Shown piece after piece: positions 1 through 13,173 of a stretch of DNA of 64,000 bases; within the stretch, counting starts at the first letter, position 1, and each line of letters starts with the position of its first letter. Location: contig NC_092093.1 of the NCBI RefSeq assembly GCF_045679555.1, forward strand, positions 62,719,390 to 62,783,389, written 5' to 3'. The position numbers and the translations under genes were made by a program. The notes under the pieces are model-generated. The model was not told the DNA's origin. It worked only from the letters and a program-made list of their open reading frames with translations, and did no database searches. This stretch comes from Salvelinus alpinus (lineage: Eukaryota > Chordata > Actinopteri > Salmoniformes > Salmonidae).

Positions 1-69
1 TTCGCGTAATTTCTTACTTATTTTGTACATAATGTTTCTGCAACCATATCTTACGGCAAAAAATAGCTT

Positions 70-1260
70 TTGGATATCAGGACAGCGATCACTCACCTCG
101 GATTAGACAAAGATTTTATCTACAACAAAGACGACGCACAAGACATTCTCCAAACACCCCACAGGACCGACATCCCTGTTATTTGCAAGAGAAAACGACG
201 CAGGTACAGAGGACAAAGAGCCGGATGCCTGGTCAGGACCCGGCGAAGGCGACTGGGAAAGCTGCCATTACCGTCAATACTACTCGCCAACGTGCAATCA
301 TTGGACAATAAATTAGACGAGGTACGATCACGAATATCCTACCAACGGGACATCAAAAACTGTAATATCCTATGTTTCACGGAATCGTGGCTGAATGACG
401 ACATGGATATTCAGCTAGTGGGATATACGCTACAACGGCAAGATAGAACAGCACACTCCGGTAAGACGAGGGGGGGGGGGCGGTCTGTGCATATTTGTAA
501 ACAACAGCTGGTGCACGAAATCTAAGAAGTCTCTAGATTTTGCTCGACTGAAGTAGAGTATATTGTGATAAATTGCAGGCCACTACTTTCCTAGAGAGTT
601 TTCAGCTATACTTTTCGTGGCTGTTTATTTACCACCACAGACAGATGCTGGCACTAAGACCGCACTCAGTCAGCTGTATAAGGAAATAAGCAAACAGGAA
701 ACCACTCACCCAGAGGCGGCGCTCCTAGTAGCCGGAGACTTTAATGCAGGGAAACTTAAATCAGTTCTACCAAATTTCTATCAACATGTAAAATGTGCAA
801 CCAGAGGGAAAAAAAATCTAGATCACCTGTACTCCACACACAGAGACGCGTACAAAGCTCTCCCTAGCCCTCCATTTGGTAAATCCGACCACAACTCTAT
901 CCTGCTGATTCCTGCTTACAAGCAAAAATTAAAGCAGGAAGCACCAGTGACTCGATCTATAAAAAAGTGGTCAGATGAAGCAGATGCTAAACTACAGGAC
1001 TGCTTTGCTATCACAGACTGGAACATGTTCCGGGATTCTTCCGATGGCATTGAGGAGTACACCACATCAGTCACTGGCTTCATCAATAAGTGCATTGAGG
1101 ACATCGTCCCCACAGTGACTGTACGTACATACCCCAACCAGAAGCCATGGATTAGAGACAACATTCGCACTGAGCTAAAGGATAGAGCTTCAAGATGCGG
1201 GACTCTAACCCGGAAGCTTACAAGAAATCCTGCTATGCCCTGCGACGAACCATCAAATAG
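70..1260 (+). pseudogene. LINE AP-endonuclease region, frame-broken
   Basis: This is the N-terminal endonuclease part of the LINE polyprotein, which would nick genomic DNA to prime reverse transcription. Visible landmarks are LLANVQSLDNKLDE (start of the fold), NILCFTESWLNDDM with the catalytic Glu, LLVAGDFNAG with the conserved Asp-Phe-Asn, and KSDHNSILL with the C-terminal Ser-Asp-His. The reading frame is lost around the run of G at 471-480, with a stop at 523-525. It resumes in another frame from about 617 and shifts again just before 1261. There are at least two frameshifts, so no functional enzyme is encoded. Confidence 0.85.
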
Positions 1261-2868
1261 GCAAAGCGTCAATACAGGGATAAGATTGAATCATACTACA
1301 CCGGCTCCGACGCTCGTCTTATGTGGCAGGGCTTGCAAACTATTACAGACTACAAAGGGAAGCACAGCTGCGAGCTGCCCAGTGACATGAGCCTACAAGG
1401 CGAGCTAAATCACTTCTATGCTCGCTTCGAGGCAAGCAACACTGAGGGATGCATGAGAGCATCAGCTGTTCCGGACGACTGTGTGATCACACTCTCCATA
1501 GCAGACATGAGTAAGACCTTTAAACAGGTCAACATACACAAGGCTGCGGGGCCAGACGGATTACCAGGACGTGTGCTCCGGGCATGTGCTGACCAACTGG
1601 CAGGTGTCTCCACTGACATTTTCAACATGTCCCTGATTGAGTCTGTAATACCAACATGTTTCAAGCAGACCACCATAGTCCCTGTGCCCAAGAACACAAA
1701 GGCAACCTGCCTAAATGACTACAGACCCGTAGCACTCACGTCCGTAGCCATGAAGTGCTTTGAAAGGTTGGTAATGGCTCACATCAACACCATTATCCCA
1801 GAAATCCTAGACCCACTCCAATTTTCATACCGCTCCAACAGATCCACAGATGATGCAATCTCTATTGCACTCCACACTGCCCTTTCCCACCTGGACAAAA
1901 GGAACACTTATGTGAGAATGCTATTCATTGACTACAGCTCAGCGTTCAACACCACAGTACCCTCAAAGCTCATCACTAAGCTAAGGATCCTGGGACTAAA
2001 CACCTCCCTCTGCAACTGGATCCTGGACTTCCTGACGGGCCGCCCCGAGGTGGTGAGGGTAGGTAGCAACACATCTGCCACGCTGATCCTCAACACTGGA
2101 GCTCCACAGGGGTGCGTGCTCAGTCCCCTCCTGTACTCCCTGTTCACCCATGACTGCATTGCCAGGCACGACTCCAACACCATCATTAAGTTTGCAGAAG
2201 ACGCAACAGTGGTAGGCCTGATCACAGACAACGACGAGACAGCCTATAGGGAGGAGGTCAGAGACCTGGCCCTGTGGTGCCAGAATAACGACCTATCCCT
2301 CAACGTAGCCAAGACTAAGGAGATGATTGTGGACTACAGGAAAAGGAGGCCCGAGCACGCCACCATTCTAATCGACGGGGCTATAGTGGAGCAGGTTGAG
2401 AGCTTCAAGTTTCTCGGTGTCCACATCAGCAACAAACTAGAATGGTCCAAACACACCAAGCCAGTCGTGAAGAGGGCACGACAAAGCCTATTCCCCCTCA
2501 GGAGACTAAAAGGATTTGGCATGGGTCCTCAGATCCTCAAAAGGTTCTACAGCTGCAACATCGAGAGCATCCTGACTGGTTGCATCACTGCCTGGTACGG
2601 CAATTGCTCGGCCTTTGACCGCAAGGCACTACAGAGGGTAGTGCGTACGATCCAGTACATCACTGGGGCTAAGCTGCCTGCCATCCAGGACCTCTACACC
2701 AGGCGGTGTCAGAGGACGGCCATAAAAATTGTCAAAGACCCCAGCCATCCCAGTCATAGACTGTTCTCTCTACTACCGCATGGCAAGCGGTACCGGAGTG
2801 CCAAGTCTAGGACAAAAAGGCTTTTCAACAGTTTTTACCCCCAAGCCATAAGACTCCTGAACAGGTAA
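1261..2868 (+). pseudogene. LINE reverse transcriptase, open but with altered catalytic motif
   Basis: The long open stretch encodes the RT domain: [37 protein letters not shown] (motif A with its catalytic Asp, near 1921-1947), [15 protein letters not shown] (motif B, near 2101) and FAEDATVV (motif C, 2191-2202). The C-terminal tail [20 protein letters not shown] is typical of L2-like elements. The usual motif C in this clade is FADD. Here the first Asp is Glu, so polymerase activity is doubtful even though about 1.6 kb has no stop. The frame is continuous from about 1261, before the first Met at 1321, and is separated from the endonuclease by a frameshift. Confidence 0.9.
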
Positions 2869-3390
2869 TCAAATGGCTACCCGGACTATTTGCATTGTGT
2901 GCCCCCCCAGCCCCCCCCAAACCCTATTTTTACGCTGCTGCTACTCTCTGTTTATCATACATGCATAGTCACTTTAACTATACATTAATGTACATACTAC
3001 CTCAATTGGGCCAGCCAACCAGTGCTCCCGCACATTGGCTAACCGGGCTATCTGCAATGTGTCCCGCCACCCACCACCCGCCAACCCCTCTTTTACGCTA
3101 CTGCTACTCTCTGTTCATCATATATGCATAGTCACTTTAACCATATCTACATGTACATACTACCTCAATCAGCCTGACTAACCGGTGTCTGTGTGTAGCC
3201 TCGCTACTTTTATAGCCTCGCTACTGTATATAGCCTGTCTTTTTACTGTTGTTTTATTTCTTTACTTTCCTATTGTTCACCTAACACCTTTTTTGCACTA
3301 TTGGTTAGAGCCTGTAAGTAAGCATTTCACTGTAAGGTCTACACCTGTTGTATTCAGCGCACGTGACAAATAAACTTTGATTTGATTTGA

Positions 3391-4990
3391 TCATAAAACA
3401 CTGCTCCAACACCACCGCTATAACACCGCTACAACACCACCGCTATAACACCGCTATAACACCGCTACAACACCACCGCTATAACACCGCTACAACACCG
3501 CTACAACACCGCTACAACACCGCTACAACACCGCTACAACACCGCTACAACACCACCGCTATAACACCGCTACAACACCGCTATAACACCGCTACAACAC
3601 CACCGCTATAACACCGCTATAACACCGCTATAACACCGCTATAACACCGATATAACACCGCTATAACACCGCTACAACACCACCGCTATAACACCGCTAC
3701 AACACCACCGCTATAACACCACCGCTATAACACCACCGCTATAACACCGCTATAACACCGCTACAACACCGCTACAACACCGCTACAACACCACCGCTAT
3801 AACACCGCTACAACACCGCTATAACACCGCTACAACACCACCGCTATAACACCGCTATAACACCGCTACAACACCACCGCTATAACACCGCTACAACACC
3901 GCTACAACACCACTGCTATAACACCGCTACAACACCGCTACAACACCGCTAGAACACCGCTACAACACTGCTATAACACCACTATAACACCGCTACAACA
4001 CCGCTACAACACCACTACAACACCACCGCTATAACACCACCGCTATAACACCGCTATAACACAGCTACAACACTGCTACAACACCGCTACAACACCACTA
4101 CAACACCACCGCTACAACACCACCGCTACAACACCACCGCTATAACACCGCTATAACACCGCTATAACACCGCTACAACACCGCTACAACACCACTACAA
4201 CACCACCGCTACAACACCACCGCTATAACACCGCTATAACACCACCGCTACAACACCGCTATAACACCACCGCTACAACACCGCTATAACACCGCTATAA
4301 CACCGCTACAACACCACCGCTACAACACCACCGCTACAACACCGCTATAACACCGCTATAACACCACCGCTATAACACCGCTATAACACCGCTACAACAC
4401 CACCGCTACAACACCACCGCTACAACACCGCTATAACACCACTGCTACAACACCGCTATAACACCGCTATAACACCACTGCTACAACACCGCTATAACAC
4501 CACCGCTATAACACTGCTATAACACCGCTACAACACCGCTACAACACCACCGCTATAACACCACTATAACACCGCTACAACACCGCTACAACACCACCGC
4601 TATAACACCGCTATAACACCGCTATAACACCGCTATAACACCGCTACAACACCGCTACAACACCGCTACAACACCACCGCTATAACACCGCTACAACACC
4701 GCTATAACACCGCTACAACACCGCTATAACACCGCTATAACACAGCTACAACACCGCTATAACTCCACTACAACACTGTCTAACACCGCTACAATACCAC
4801 CGCTATAACACCATCTAACACCGCTACACCGTCTTACACTGTCTAACACTGCTACACCACCGCTACAACACTGCTACACCACCGCTATAACACTGCTACA
4901 CCACCGCTATAACACTGCTACAACACCGCTACAACACTGCAACACCACCGCTATAACACCGTCTAACACCGTTACAACACTTTATTCAGC
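3391..4990. repeat. 1.6-kb minisatellite of 11-bp and 14-bp units
   Basis: The array is built from AACACCGCTAY (11 bp) interspersed with AACACCACCGCTAY (14 bp, the same unit with an extra ACC). It starts immediately at the LINE tail and becomes irregular from about 4740 (CTAACACCGTC and ACACTGCTAC variants). The short open frame inside it is only the repeat read in one phase. Confidence 0.95.
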
Positions 4991-6440
<1,450 letters not shown>

Positions 6441-6695
6441 ACCCACGGGAAAAAACTGGTTAAATCAACGTTGTTTCCACGTCATTTCTACCAAAAAAAA
6501 AGATATATGATGACGTTGAATCAACGCGGAAAAGGAATTGGATTTGCAAAAAGTCCTCAACATGAGGGCATTTCATCTTTTTTTCTTTTAACCTAAATTC
6601 AATGACATGGTGAAATGTTTTGTTTATTTCACGTTTGACAACTAATTTAAAAATAAATTATAACTAGATGTTCAACTGTGTGTGCCTAGTGGGTA
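6441..6695. mobile_element. MITE-like salmonid repeat with CCCAC/GTGGG ends
   Basis: A repeat I recognise from salmonid genomes by taaatcaacgttgtttccac, gatgacgttgaatcaacg, caatgacatggtgaaatg and the closing tgtgcctagtgggt. The ends acccac and gtgggt are inverted, suggesting a non-autonomous DNA transposon. Its inner edge lies about 185 bp upstream of the crh TATA box. A small remnant of the same family (accatgttgattcaacc, gtgcccagtgggt) is at about 41040-41080. Confidence 0.7.
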
Positions 6696-6765
6696 TGGAC
6701 AAACAATTATATCCACATCCAAGCCTGTCTGTGCTGAAAGCACACACACACACACACAAACATTA

Positions 6766-6772
6766 TGACTCA
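6766..6772 (+). promoter_or_regulatory. AP-1-like site TGACTCA upstream of crh
   Basis: An exact TGACTCA heptamer about 110 bp upstream of the TATA box. Mammalian CRH promoters carry a functional CRE in the proximal region. This site differs from the CRE by one missing base and could bind AP-1 or CREB-family factors. Function is inferred only. Confidence 0.35.
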
Positions 6773-6879
6773 TCTCATTCAAACTATCCCAGACTTTCAC
6801 AGATGCATTCCTTCAAGTTACACACATGCGCAGACGCAATCTCTGAGCTCAGAGCGTAACACTTGTCGCGGGTCTTGGC

Positions 6880-6887
6880 TATATAAA
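6880..6887 (+). promoter_or_regulatory. crh TATA box
   Basis: The sequence GGCTATATAAATCC has a good TATA consensus and lies about 665 bp before the crh ATG, just upstream of a leader exon with a clear splice donor. Transcription should start near 6910. Confidence 0.7.
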
Positions 6888-6909
6888 TCCAAACTGCCGT
6901 CCTTTCTTT

Positions 6910-7013
6910 GAAGAACATCTTATACCAATTTCTTGAACAACACTACTGGAAGAGGAAGGCAGCTCTCGACAAATACCTTAAATCTTCCAGGACACACAAC
7001 GGCTCAACTGAAG
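6910..7013 (+). other. crh: crh exon 1 (5' UTR)
   Basis: Non-coding leader exon. The start is estimated at about 30 bp after the TATA box. The end is set by the donor CTGAAG|GTATGAG with GT at 7014-7015. The intron runs to the acceptor CTTTTTTAG at 7525. Known CRH genes have exactly this plan: one intron in the 5' UTR and the whole precursor in exon 2. Confidence 0.7.
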
Positions 7014-7545
7014 GTATGAGACCTTTTCTGTTGGCAACAAGTCCATTCATATATCATACTTAATTTTAAACTTTTATTTACATTTGTCTGTCGGCAGGTG
7101 ACATTACATGTCCTTTTTTCCTCAACATGAAGAGCTGTTCATAGTTTTTCATATTAACTTGATGGATACTGAAAGATCATAAATCATATAGTCTCTCTCT
7201 CTGTTAGCTCTCCTTGTGATTTTGTGGACATTTCATCAACCCCTGGATTTATGTGCCACTAAATGGATTACTTTGAATTTACATATTCTATTTTATTTAT
7301 TACTAGCTGTAAATTCCTAGTCCGATAATGCTAGACGACCAGAGTTTAAAATTCTAGACAGTGTATTCTCATCACAATTGAAAACTTTTACATAAAAGTC
7401 ATGCACATTTATTTTATATTACCCAGCAACTCGCCTCTCCATTTTACGCACAAATTACGCATCAACGTATTGTACAGAAATAATTGAGAAGAGACGTGAA
7501 GTTAATTGGCTCCTTTCTTTTTTAGATTCCTGTTGATCCCCTGAC

Positions 7546-8049
7546 ATGAAGCTCAATTTACTTGTCACCACCGTGGTTCTGCTGGTTGCCTTCTTACCGC
7601 GCTATGAATGTAGGGCTGTCGAGAGCCCTGACGATGTCCAGCGCTCCACCGCTCCACAGCTCGACGCGCAGCAACAGTCTCTTCCCCTCCTGACGCGACT
7701 CGGAGAGGAATACTACATCAGACTGGGCAACGGGAACCGCAACTCTGCCGCGTCCGCACCGAAAGTCATGCACCCGGAGGGCTCCCCAGCGGTCTACAAC
7801 AGAGCCTTGCAGCTCCAGCTGACGCAGCGCCTTCTACAAGGCAAAGTTGGGGACATCAATAGGTTCATCAGCGGCTTCGCGAACCAGCTCGACGACTCGA
7901 TGGAGAGGGGGAGGAGGTCCGACGACCCGCCGATTTCTCTAGATCTCACGTTCCACATGCTTCGACAGATGATGGAGATGTCCAGAGCTGAACAGTTACA
8001 GCAACAAGCCCATAGCAACAGAAAAATGATGGAGATCTTCGGGAAATGA
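7546..8049 (+). CDS. crh: Corticotropin-releasing hormone precursor
   Basis: Encodes a 167-residue prepro-CRH, the hypothalamic peptide that drives pituitary ACTH release through CRH receptors. Residues 1 to about 24 form a hydrophobic signal peptide (MKLNLLVTTVVLLVAF). The conserved cryptic motif RLGEEYYIRLGN follows in the pro-region. The mature 41-residue peptide starts SDDPPISLDLTFHM at residue 125, directly after the dibasic Arg-Arg, and ends MMEIF. A terminal Gly-Lys gives the amidation signal. The ATG lies 20 nt into exon 2, 21 nt after the acceptor AG, and the frame is uninterrupted. The peptide is more diverged from the common vertebrate form (SEEPPISLDLTFHLLREVLE) than typical teleost crhb, so which salmonid paralogue this is remains open. 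HSNRKMMEIF at the C-terminus argues against urotensin I. The neighbouring trim55 locus fits CRH. Confidence 0.96.
   Translation: MKLNLLVTTVVLLVAFLPRYECRAVESPDDVQRSTAPQLDAQQQSLPLLTRLGEEYYIRLGNGNRNSAASAPKVMHPEGSPAVYNRALQLQLTQRLLQGKVGDINRFISGFANQLDDSMERGRRSDDPPISLDLTFHMLRQMMEMSRAEQLQQQAHSNRKMMEIFGK
7918..8040 (+). other. crh: Mature CRH peptide coding segment
   Basis: 41 codons between the Arg-Arg processing site and the Gly-Lys amidation signal. Relative to the conserved vertebrate peptide, the N-terminus is Ser-Asp-Asp instead of Ser-Glu-Glu, and the central helix reads HMLRQMMEMSRAEQLQQQ. The receptor-activating N-terminal block PPISLDLTFH is unchanged. Confidence 0.9.
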
Positions 8050-8407
8050 AAACTGCATCAATCCATCCGCCAAAGATTTGTTTTTCCGTTTAGCTCAAAA
8101 CACAATTATCTATACCATAGTGCAGCTTTTCCTTCTTTGTTTATAATGATTTATTTTATAGCTTTAACTTCCAACGATGTAGACTAAATGGGCTTGTACA
8201 TGACTTGTGTAATTATCAGATTGTAGCCTATATCATGCAAGATAAACTATGTTCTGTTAATTTATATTAGGCTACTGTTGTTAAAGTGCTCAATCCAAAC
8301 TGTAGCATATACAATATTGTTTCTTTAAGATATGAACATATTTTTTGGTAGACCTTATAGGCTTTGGAAATGAAGTTTTATTGTATGTTATGTTATTTAA
8401 GTTTGTT

Positions 8408-8478
8408 AATAAACTTATGATCAACCAGTCAATTTTTGTTGTGCAAGAGAATGTCTTATATTTATATTTTTCAATAAA
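8408..8478 (+). terminator. crh polyadenylation signals
   Basis: Two AATAAA hexamers, at 8408-8413 and 8473-8478, lie in an AT-rich 3' UTR about 360 and 425 bp after the stop codon. Another AATAAA occurs at about 8693. Which is used cannot be told. Confidence 0.6.
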
Positions 8479-8649
8479 ATCTGAAAAGTTAAGTTTGCAC
8501 TTTCCTGTGGATATTTTAAAATTCAACAGTTTATTGCCCATAATAGTTATAGCCTTGAAAACATTTGAATCTAAATTTGGTTTTGTTTAAATACTGCACA
8601 CAAACCTTTCACTGATCTGAAGTGATCGGCAAAAAAACCTGAACAGGAT

Positions 8650-8692
8650 TGTCTGTATAACCTATTGTCTGTATAACCTATTGTCTGTATTC
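8650..8692. repeat. Short tandem repeat, 16-bp unit
   Basis: Nearly three copies of TGTCTGTATAACCTAT. Confidence 0.85.
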
Positions 8693-9750
<1,058 letters not shown>

Positions 9751-10136
9751 CCTCCACTCAGATGGAAGGAGGTATATGGATCGCACAACAAGCTCCCTGA
9801 CATCGTTAGCAGAACTGAGGCAGTGAGACGTGTGAACTAACTCCTGTTTACTGCTAAGGAGGGGAGGTGTAAGAGAAAGACCTCATGAAGAAATGGTGTT
9901 GGAGGCCAACGGAAACGACTTTGCCCTACATGCCTATAATGGTCTATATACTCTGCCGGAGACAAGGTTTCTACAGGGAGGAAGTAGTGGTGCATTCAGA
10001 TGTTAAGGAAGAAGGACACCTGACCAAAAAAGTTTTATGCACACACTTTATTTATGCAACGTAATATACACTGTGACAATATGCAGGCAAAATATCATCT
10101 TAAAAACGTTTTTTTCTTATTTTTTTCAAATGAGAA
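9751..10136. other. Spacer without recognised features
   Basis: No gene or nameable repeat is visible. Confidence 0.4.
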
Positions 10137-10822
10137 AATCAAATCAAATCAAGTTTATTTTATATAGCCCTTCGTACATCAGCTAATATCTCGAAGTGCT
10201 GTACAGAAACCCAGCCTAAAACCCCAAACAGCAAGAAATGCAGGTGTAGAAGCACGGTGGCTGGGAAAAACTCCCTAGAAAGGCCAAAACCTAGGAAGAA
10301 ACCTAGAGAGGAACCAGGCTATGAGGGGTGGCCAGTCCTCTTCTGGCTGTGCCGGGTGGAGATTATAACAGAACATGGCCAAGATGTTCAAAATTTTCAT
10401 AAATGACCAGCATGGTCAAATAATAATCAGGAATAAATGTCAGTTGGCTTTTCATAGCCGATCATTAGGAGTTGAAAACAGCAGGTCTGGGACAGGTAGC
10501 ACGTCCGGTGGACAGGTCAGGGTTCCATAACCGCAGGCAGAACAGTTGAAACTGGAACAGCAGCAAGGCCAGGTGGACTGGGGACAGCAAGGAGTCATCA
10601 TGCCCGATCGTCCTGACGCATGGTCCTAGGGCTCAGGTCCTCCGAGAGAGAGAAAGAAAGAGAGAAGGAGAGAATTAGAGAGAGCATACTTAAATTCACA
10701 CAGGACACTGGATAAGACAGGAGAAGTACTCCAGATATAACCAACTGACCCTAGCCCCCCGACACATAAACTACTGCAGCATAAATACTGGAGGCTGAGA
10801 CAGGAGGGGTCAGGAGAAAAGA
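10137..10822 (-). mobile_element. High-copy salmonid interspersed repeat (LINE 3'-end type, antisense)
   Basis: Starts with AAATCAAATCAAATCAAG, the reverse complement of a TTTGA LINE tail, followed by the very common salmonid text tatagcccttcgtacatcag, gtgctgtacagaaaccc and gaggaaccaggctatgag. The pattern fits a 5'-truncated LINE lying antisense. The exact family cannot be settled without a repeat library. Confidence 0.75.
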
Positions 10823-12005
10823 CTGCTTGTTGTCTCTTACAGTAATTGAAAAACCTATACTGTATATATTAAACCTATATATTATTCTCCCATGTGAAGT
10901 CCTAATGTTACTAAATATAATTTTGCTTTATCTTACCACCTGTGTGTTCCTTCATGGAATACTTTTTCATTAAAAACAAAAACATAAAAAGGCAAAAACC
11001 ATGAAAGTCCTCCGAAGGTTCTTGTTTGAGATGTTCAGCCTATGATATTCTATAATGATGTAGATCAGACGGTGGCATCTTGCCAACTTCATTAAAAAAA
11101 CAGCACTGCTGCTTAGGCAAAGTGCTACAATGGCAGTCTGAGGGAACACTAAAACGAGCCACATCTCCTTTTGAAAAAACAAAACAAAAACACTGGTAGT
11201 ACATTCCTTTTTTCTTTAAATAGGTAGACTCAGCTGTGAATTTAATTAAGGCAAAAAAGTTTTCCCAGAGTGAACTTCCTGACTCGAAGTCCTGAAATGC
11301 ACTCCTATTGGGCAAAAAACATGTCCATATCCAGCTGCATCCAACCACAGACTTGGGAGGAAGTCCCAGGAGAGTTTTGTGGCAGAATGATCAGTCTATC
11401 ACCTGTGCAGGTATGCTCCAGGTAGTTGGCAATAGGCACTGATCACGGATCAGCTTTCCCTCTCCCACTCCTAACCTTAACCATTAGGGCAGGGATGGAT
11501 CATCAACTAGATTCAGACGCGGGACAATTTGTTATTGAGCGGATGGTCAGGGGGCTGGAACTTAATTACAAATAATTTGTAGATTGCAAATTGACCGCAA
11601 GAAGCCCAAACAGATACAATATTTGACAAAAACATAAAACCTTGCTTACATTTGTATACGACCATATATCTCTCTATTATGCGTAGGAATATTTTGGAAC
11701 AGATTTCCCAAATTAAAATCACATGGAGCTGATTTGCTGGTGTTTTTTTTAGTATTTTTCGGCCTGCCAGTTGGGGAACCCTGCATTAGGGGAAAAACTC
11801 AAAATTGACATTAGATCAGCAACTAGAGACTTCTCCACCATCTACCTCCTCATACTCATCATCTACAGACAGAGGGATATGGAAGTGAGGGATGAATGAA
11901 GAAAAACAACAGCATCTATGGAAAGCTTAATGTTGCTTTTACCTAGCCTGTTTTCAGATCAATAAAGATGACAGACAGGAAACAAGGAAAGGAAATGACA
12001 CAAGA
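10823..12005. other. Spacer with a short dispersed repeat
   Basis: No gene is seen, including the acidic C-terminal exons expected downstream of the trim55 locus. At about 11435-11500 lies a fragment (cacggatcagctttccct, cctaaccttaaccattag) of the short repeat also present at 35165-35273. Confidence 0.45.
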
Positions 12006-12320
12006 CAATTTAGATGCACCCCCAATCCCTTTAGGACCTGAGATGTTTGTAATTTAGATGCACCCCCCATCCCTTAAGGACCTGAGATGTTTGTAATTGA
12101 GATGCACCCCCCATCCCTTTAGGACCTGAGATGTTTGTAATTTAGATGCACCCCCAATCCCTCTAGGACCTGAGATGTTGACAATTGAGATGCACCCCCC
12201 AATCCCTCTAGGACCTGAGATGTTTGCAATTGAGATGCACCCCCCCATCTTTCTAGGACCTGAGATGTTGACAATTGAGATGCACCCCCTCATCCCTCTA
12301 GGACCTGAGAAGTTGACAAT
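12006..12320. repeat. Minisatellite, 44-45 bp unit, seven copies
   Basis: Units contain AGATGCACCCCCCATCCC and GGACCTGAGATGTT, varying at a few positions. The reverse-strand open frame with repeated ISGPR is only this repeat. Confidence 0.93.
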
Positions 12321-12346
12321 GACAGAGCCTCTGTGTGCAGGGGCAG

Positions 12347-12715
12347 ACTTTTATTTATTTTTATTTGACCTTTATTTAACCAGACAAGTTAAGAACAAAT
12401 TCTTATTTACAATGACGGCCTACCAAAAGGCAAAACGCCTCCTGCGGGGACGGGGGCTGGGATTAAAAAAACAACTACAAAAAGAAAGGAAAAAAAATAT
12501 AGGACAGAACACACATGACGACAAGAGAGACAACACAACACTACATAAAGAGAGACCTAAGACAACAACATACAGTAGCAAGGCAGCAACACATGACAAC
12601 ACAGCATGGTAGCAACAACATGGTAGCGGCACAAAACATGGTATAAACATTATTGGGCACAGACAACAGCACAAAGGGCAAGAAGGTAGAGACAACAATA
12701 CATCACTGATTAACA
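12347..12715. mobile_element. Salmonid interspersed repeat (SINE/LINE tail-like)
   Basis: Begins with a tail-like stretch (tttatttgacctttatttaa, then ttcttatttacaatgacgg) shared with salmonid SINE 3' ends read in reverse. It continues into the common text agacctaagacaacaacat and aacattattgggcacagac. It appears to have inserted between copies of the gcctctgtgtgcaggggc repeat (12325-12345 and 12714 onward). Confidence 0.65.
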
Positions 12716-12838
12716 TAGAGAGACTCAATGACAAAGCCTCTGTGTGCAGGGGCATACATAGAGAGACTCAATGACAAAGCCTCTGTGTGCAGGGGCATAC
12801 ATAGAGAGACTCAATGACAAAGCCTCTGTGTGCAGGGA
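12714..12838. repeat. Tandem repeat, 43-bp unit, three copies
   Basis: Copies of acatagagagactcaatgac...gcctctgtgtgcagggg start at 12714, 12757 and 12800. Confidence 0.9.
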
Positions 12839-12852
12839 TACTCAAGAAGAGC

Positions 12853-13173
12853 TAGAGCTGGGACGATAAACTGGAAATTATCGACACCGATCACACAGAT
12901 CACTTATTGCAGGCATGTTGCTGATATCGTTCATTATGATAAGTAGCCTATACTAGAGAAATGTGAAGTTTGAAATGAAATGTTTGCTAATGTGGGTGAT
13001 TGTTATTGGGACAATTGATGGCTACAACTATCAAACTAGTAATAGTAGTTTAAAGGATAATAAATAAATACAACTATGGTGCACATTAATGCTATAAACT
13101 TATCGTTCTATTTATCACATCAATTCAGCCAATTTATCACGATATGGATTTTTGTCTATATCGCCCAGCTCTA
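12853..13173. mobile_element. MITE with TAGAGCTGGG terminal inverted repeats
   Basis: Ends are TAGAGCTGGG at the left and CCCAGCTCTA at the right, with an AT-rich interior containing tatcacgatatggattttt. The structure fits a non-autonomous hAT-like element common in fish. The flanking 8-mers (agaagagc, ataagacg) match only partly, so the target duplication has decayed. Confidence 0.75.

Larger units (their letters stand above)
1..3390 (+). mobile_element. L2-clade LINE (RSg-1-like), nearly full length, inactive
   Basis: Non-LTR retrotransposon entered just inside its 5' end. In order it has an AP-type endonuclease region (about 70-1260), a reverse transcriptase (1261-2868), a 3'UTR and a terminal TTTGATTTGATTTGA tail ending at 3390. 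The 3'UTR contains an imperfect tandem duplication of about 160 bp (2885-3030 and 3045-3185, both with tactctctgtt and gcatagtcactttaa). The tail text (cactgtaaggtctacacctg, then gcacgtgacaaat) recurs at 20.7 kb and 35.5 kb. Frame breaks and a changed catalytic residue show that this copy is dead. The L2/RSg-1 assignment rests on the RT motifs and tail as remembered for salmonids. Confidence 0.9.

Noticed and set aside
3387-3611. NTATTPLQ-type repeat frame
   Set aside because: Translation of the 11/14-bp minisatellite.
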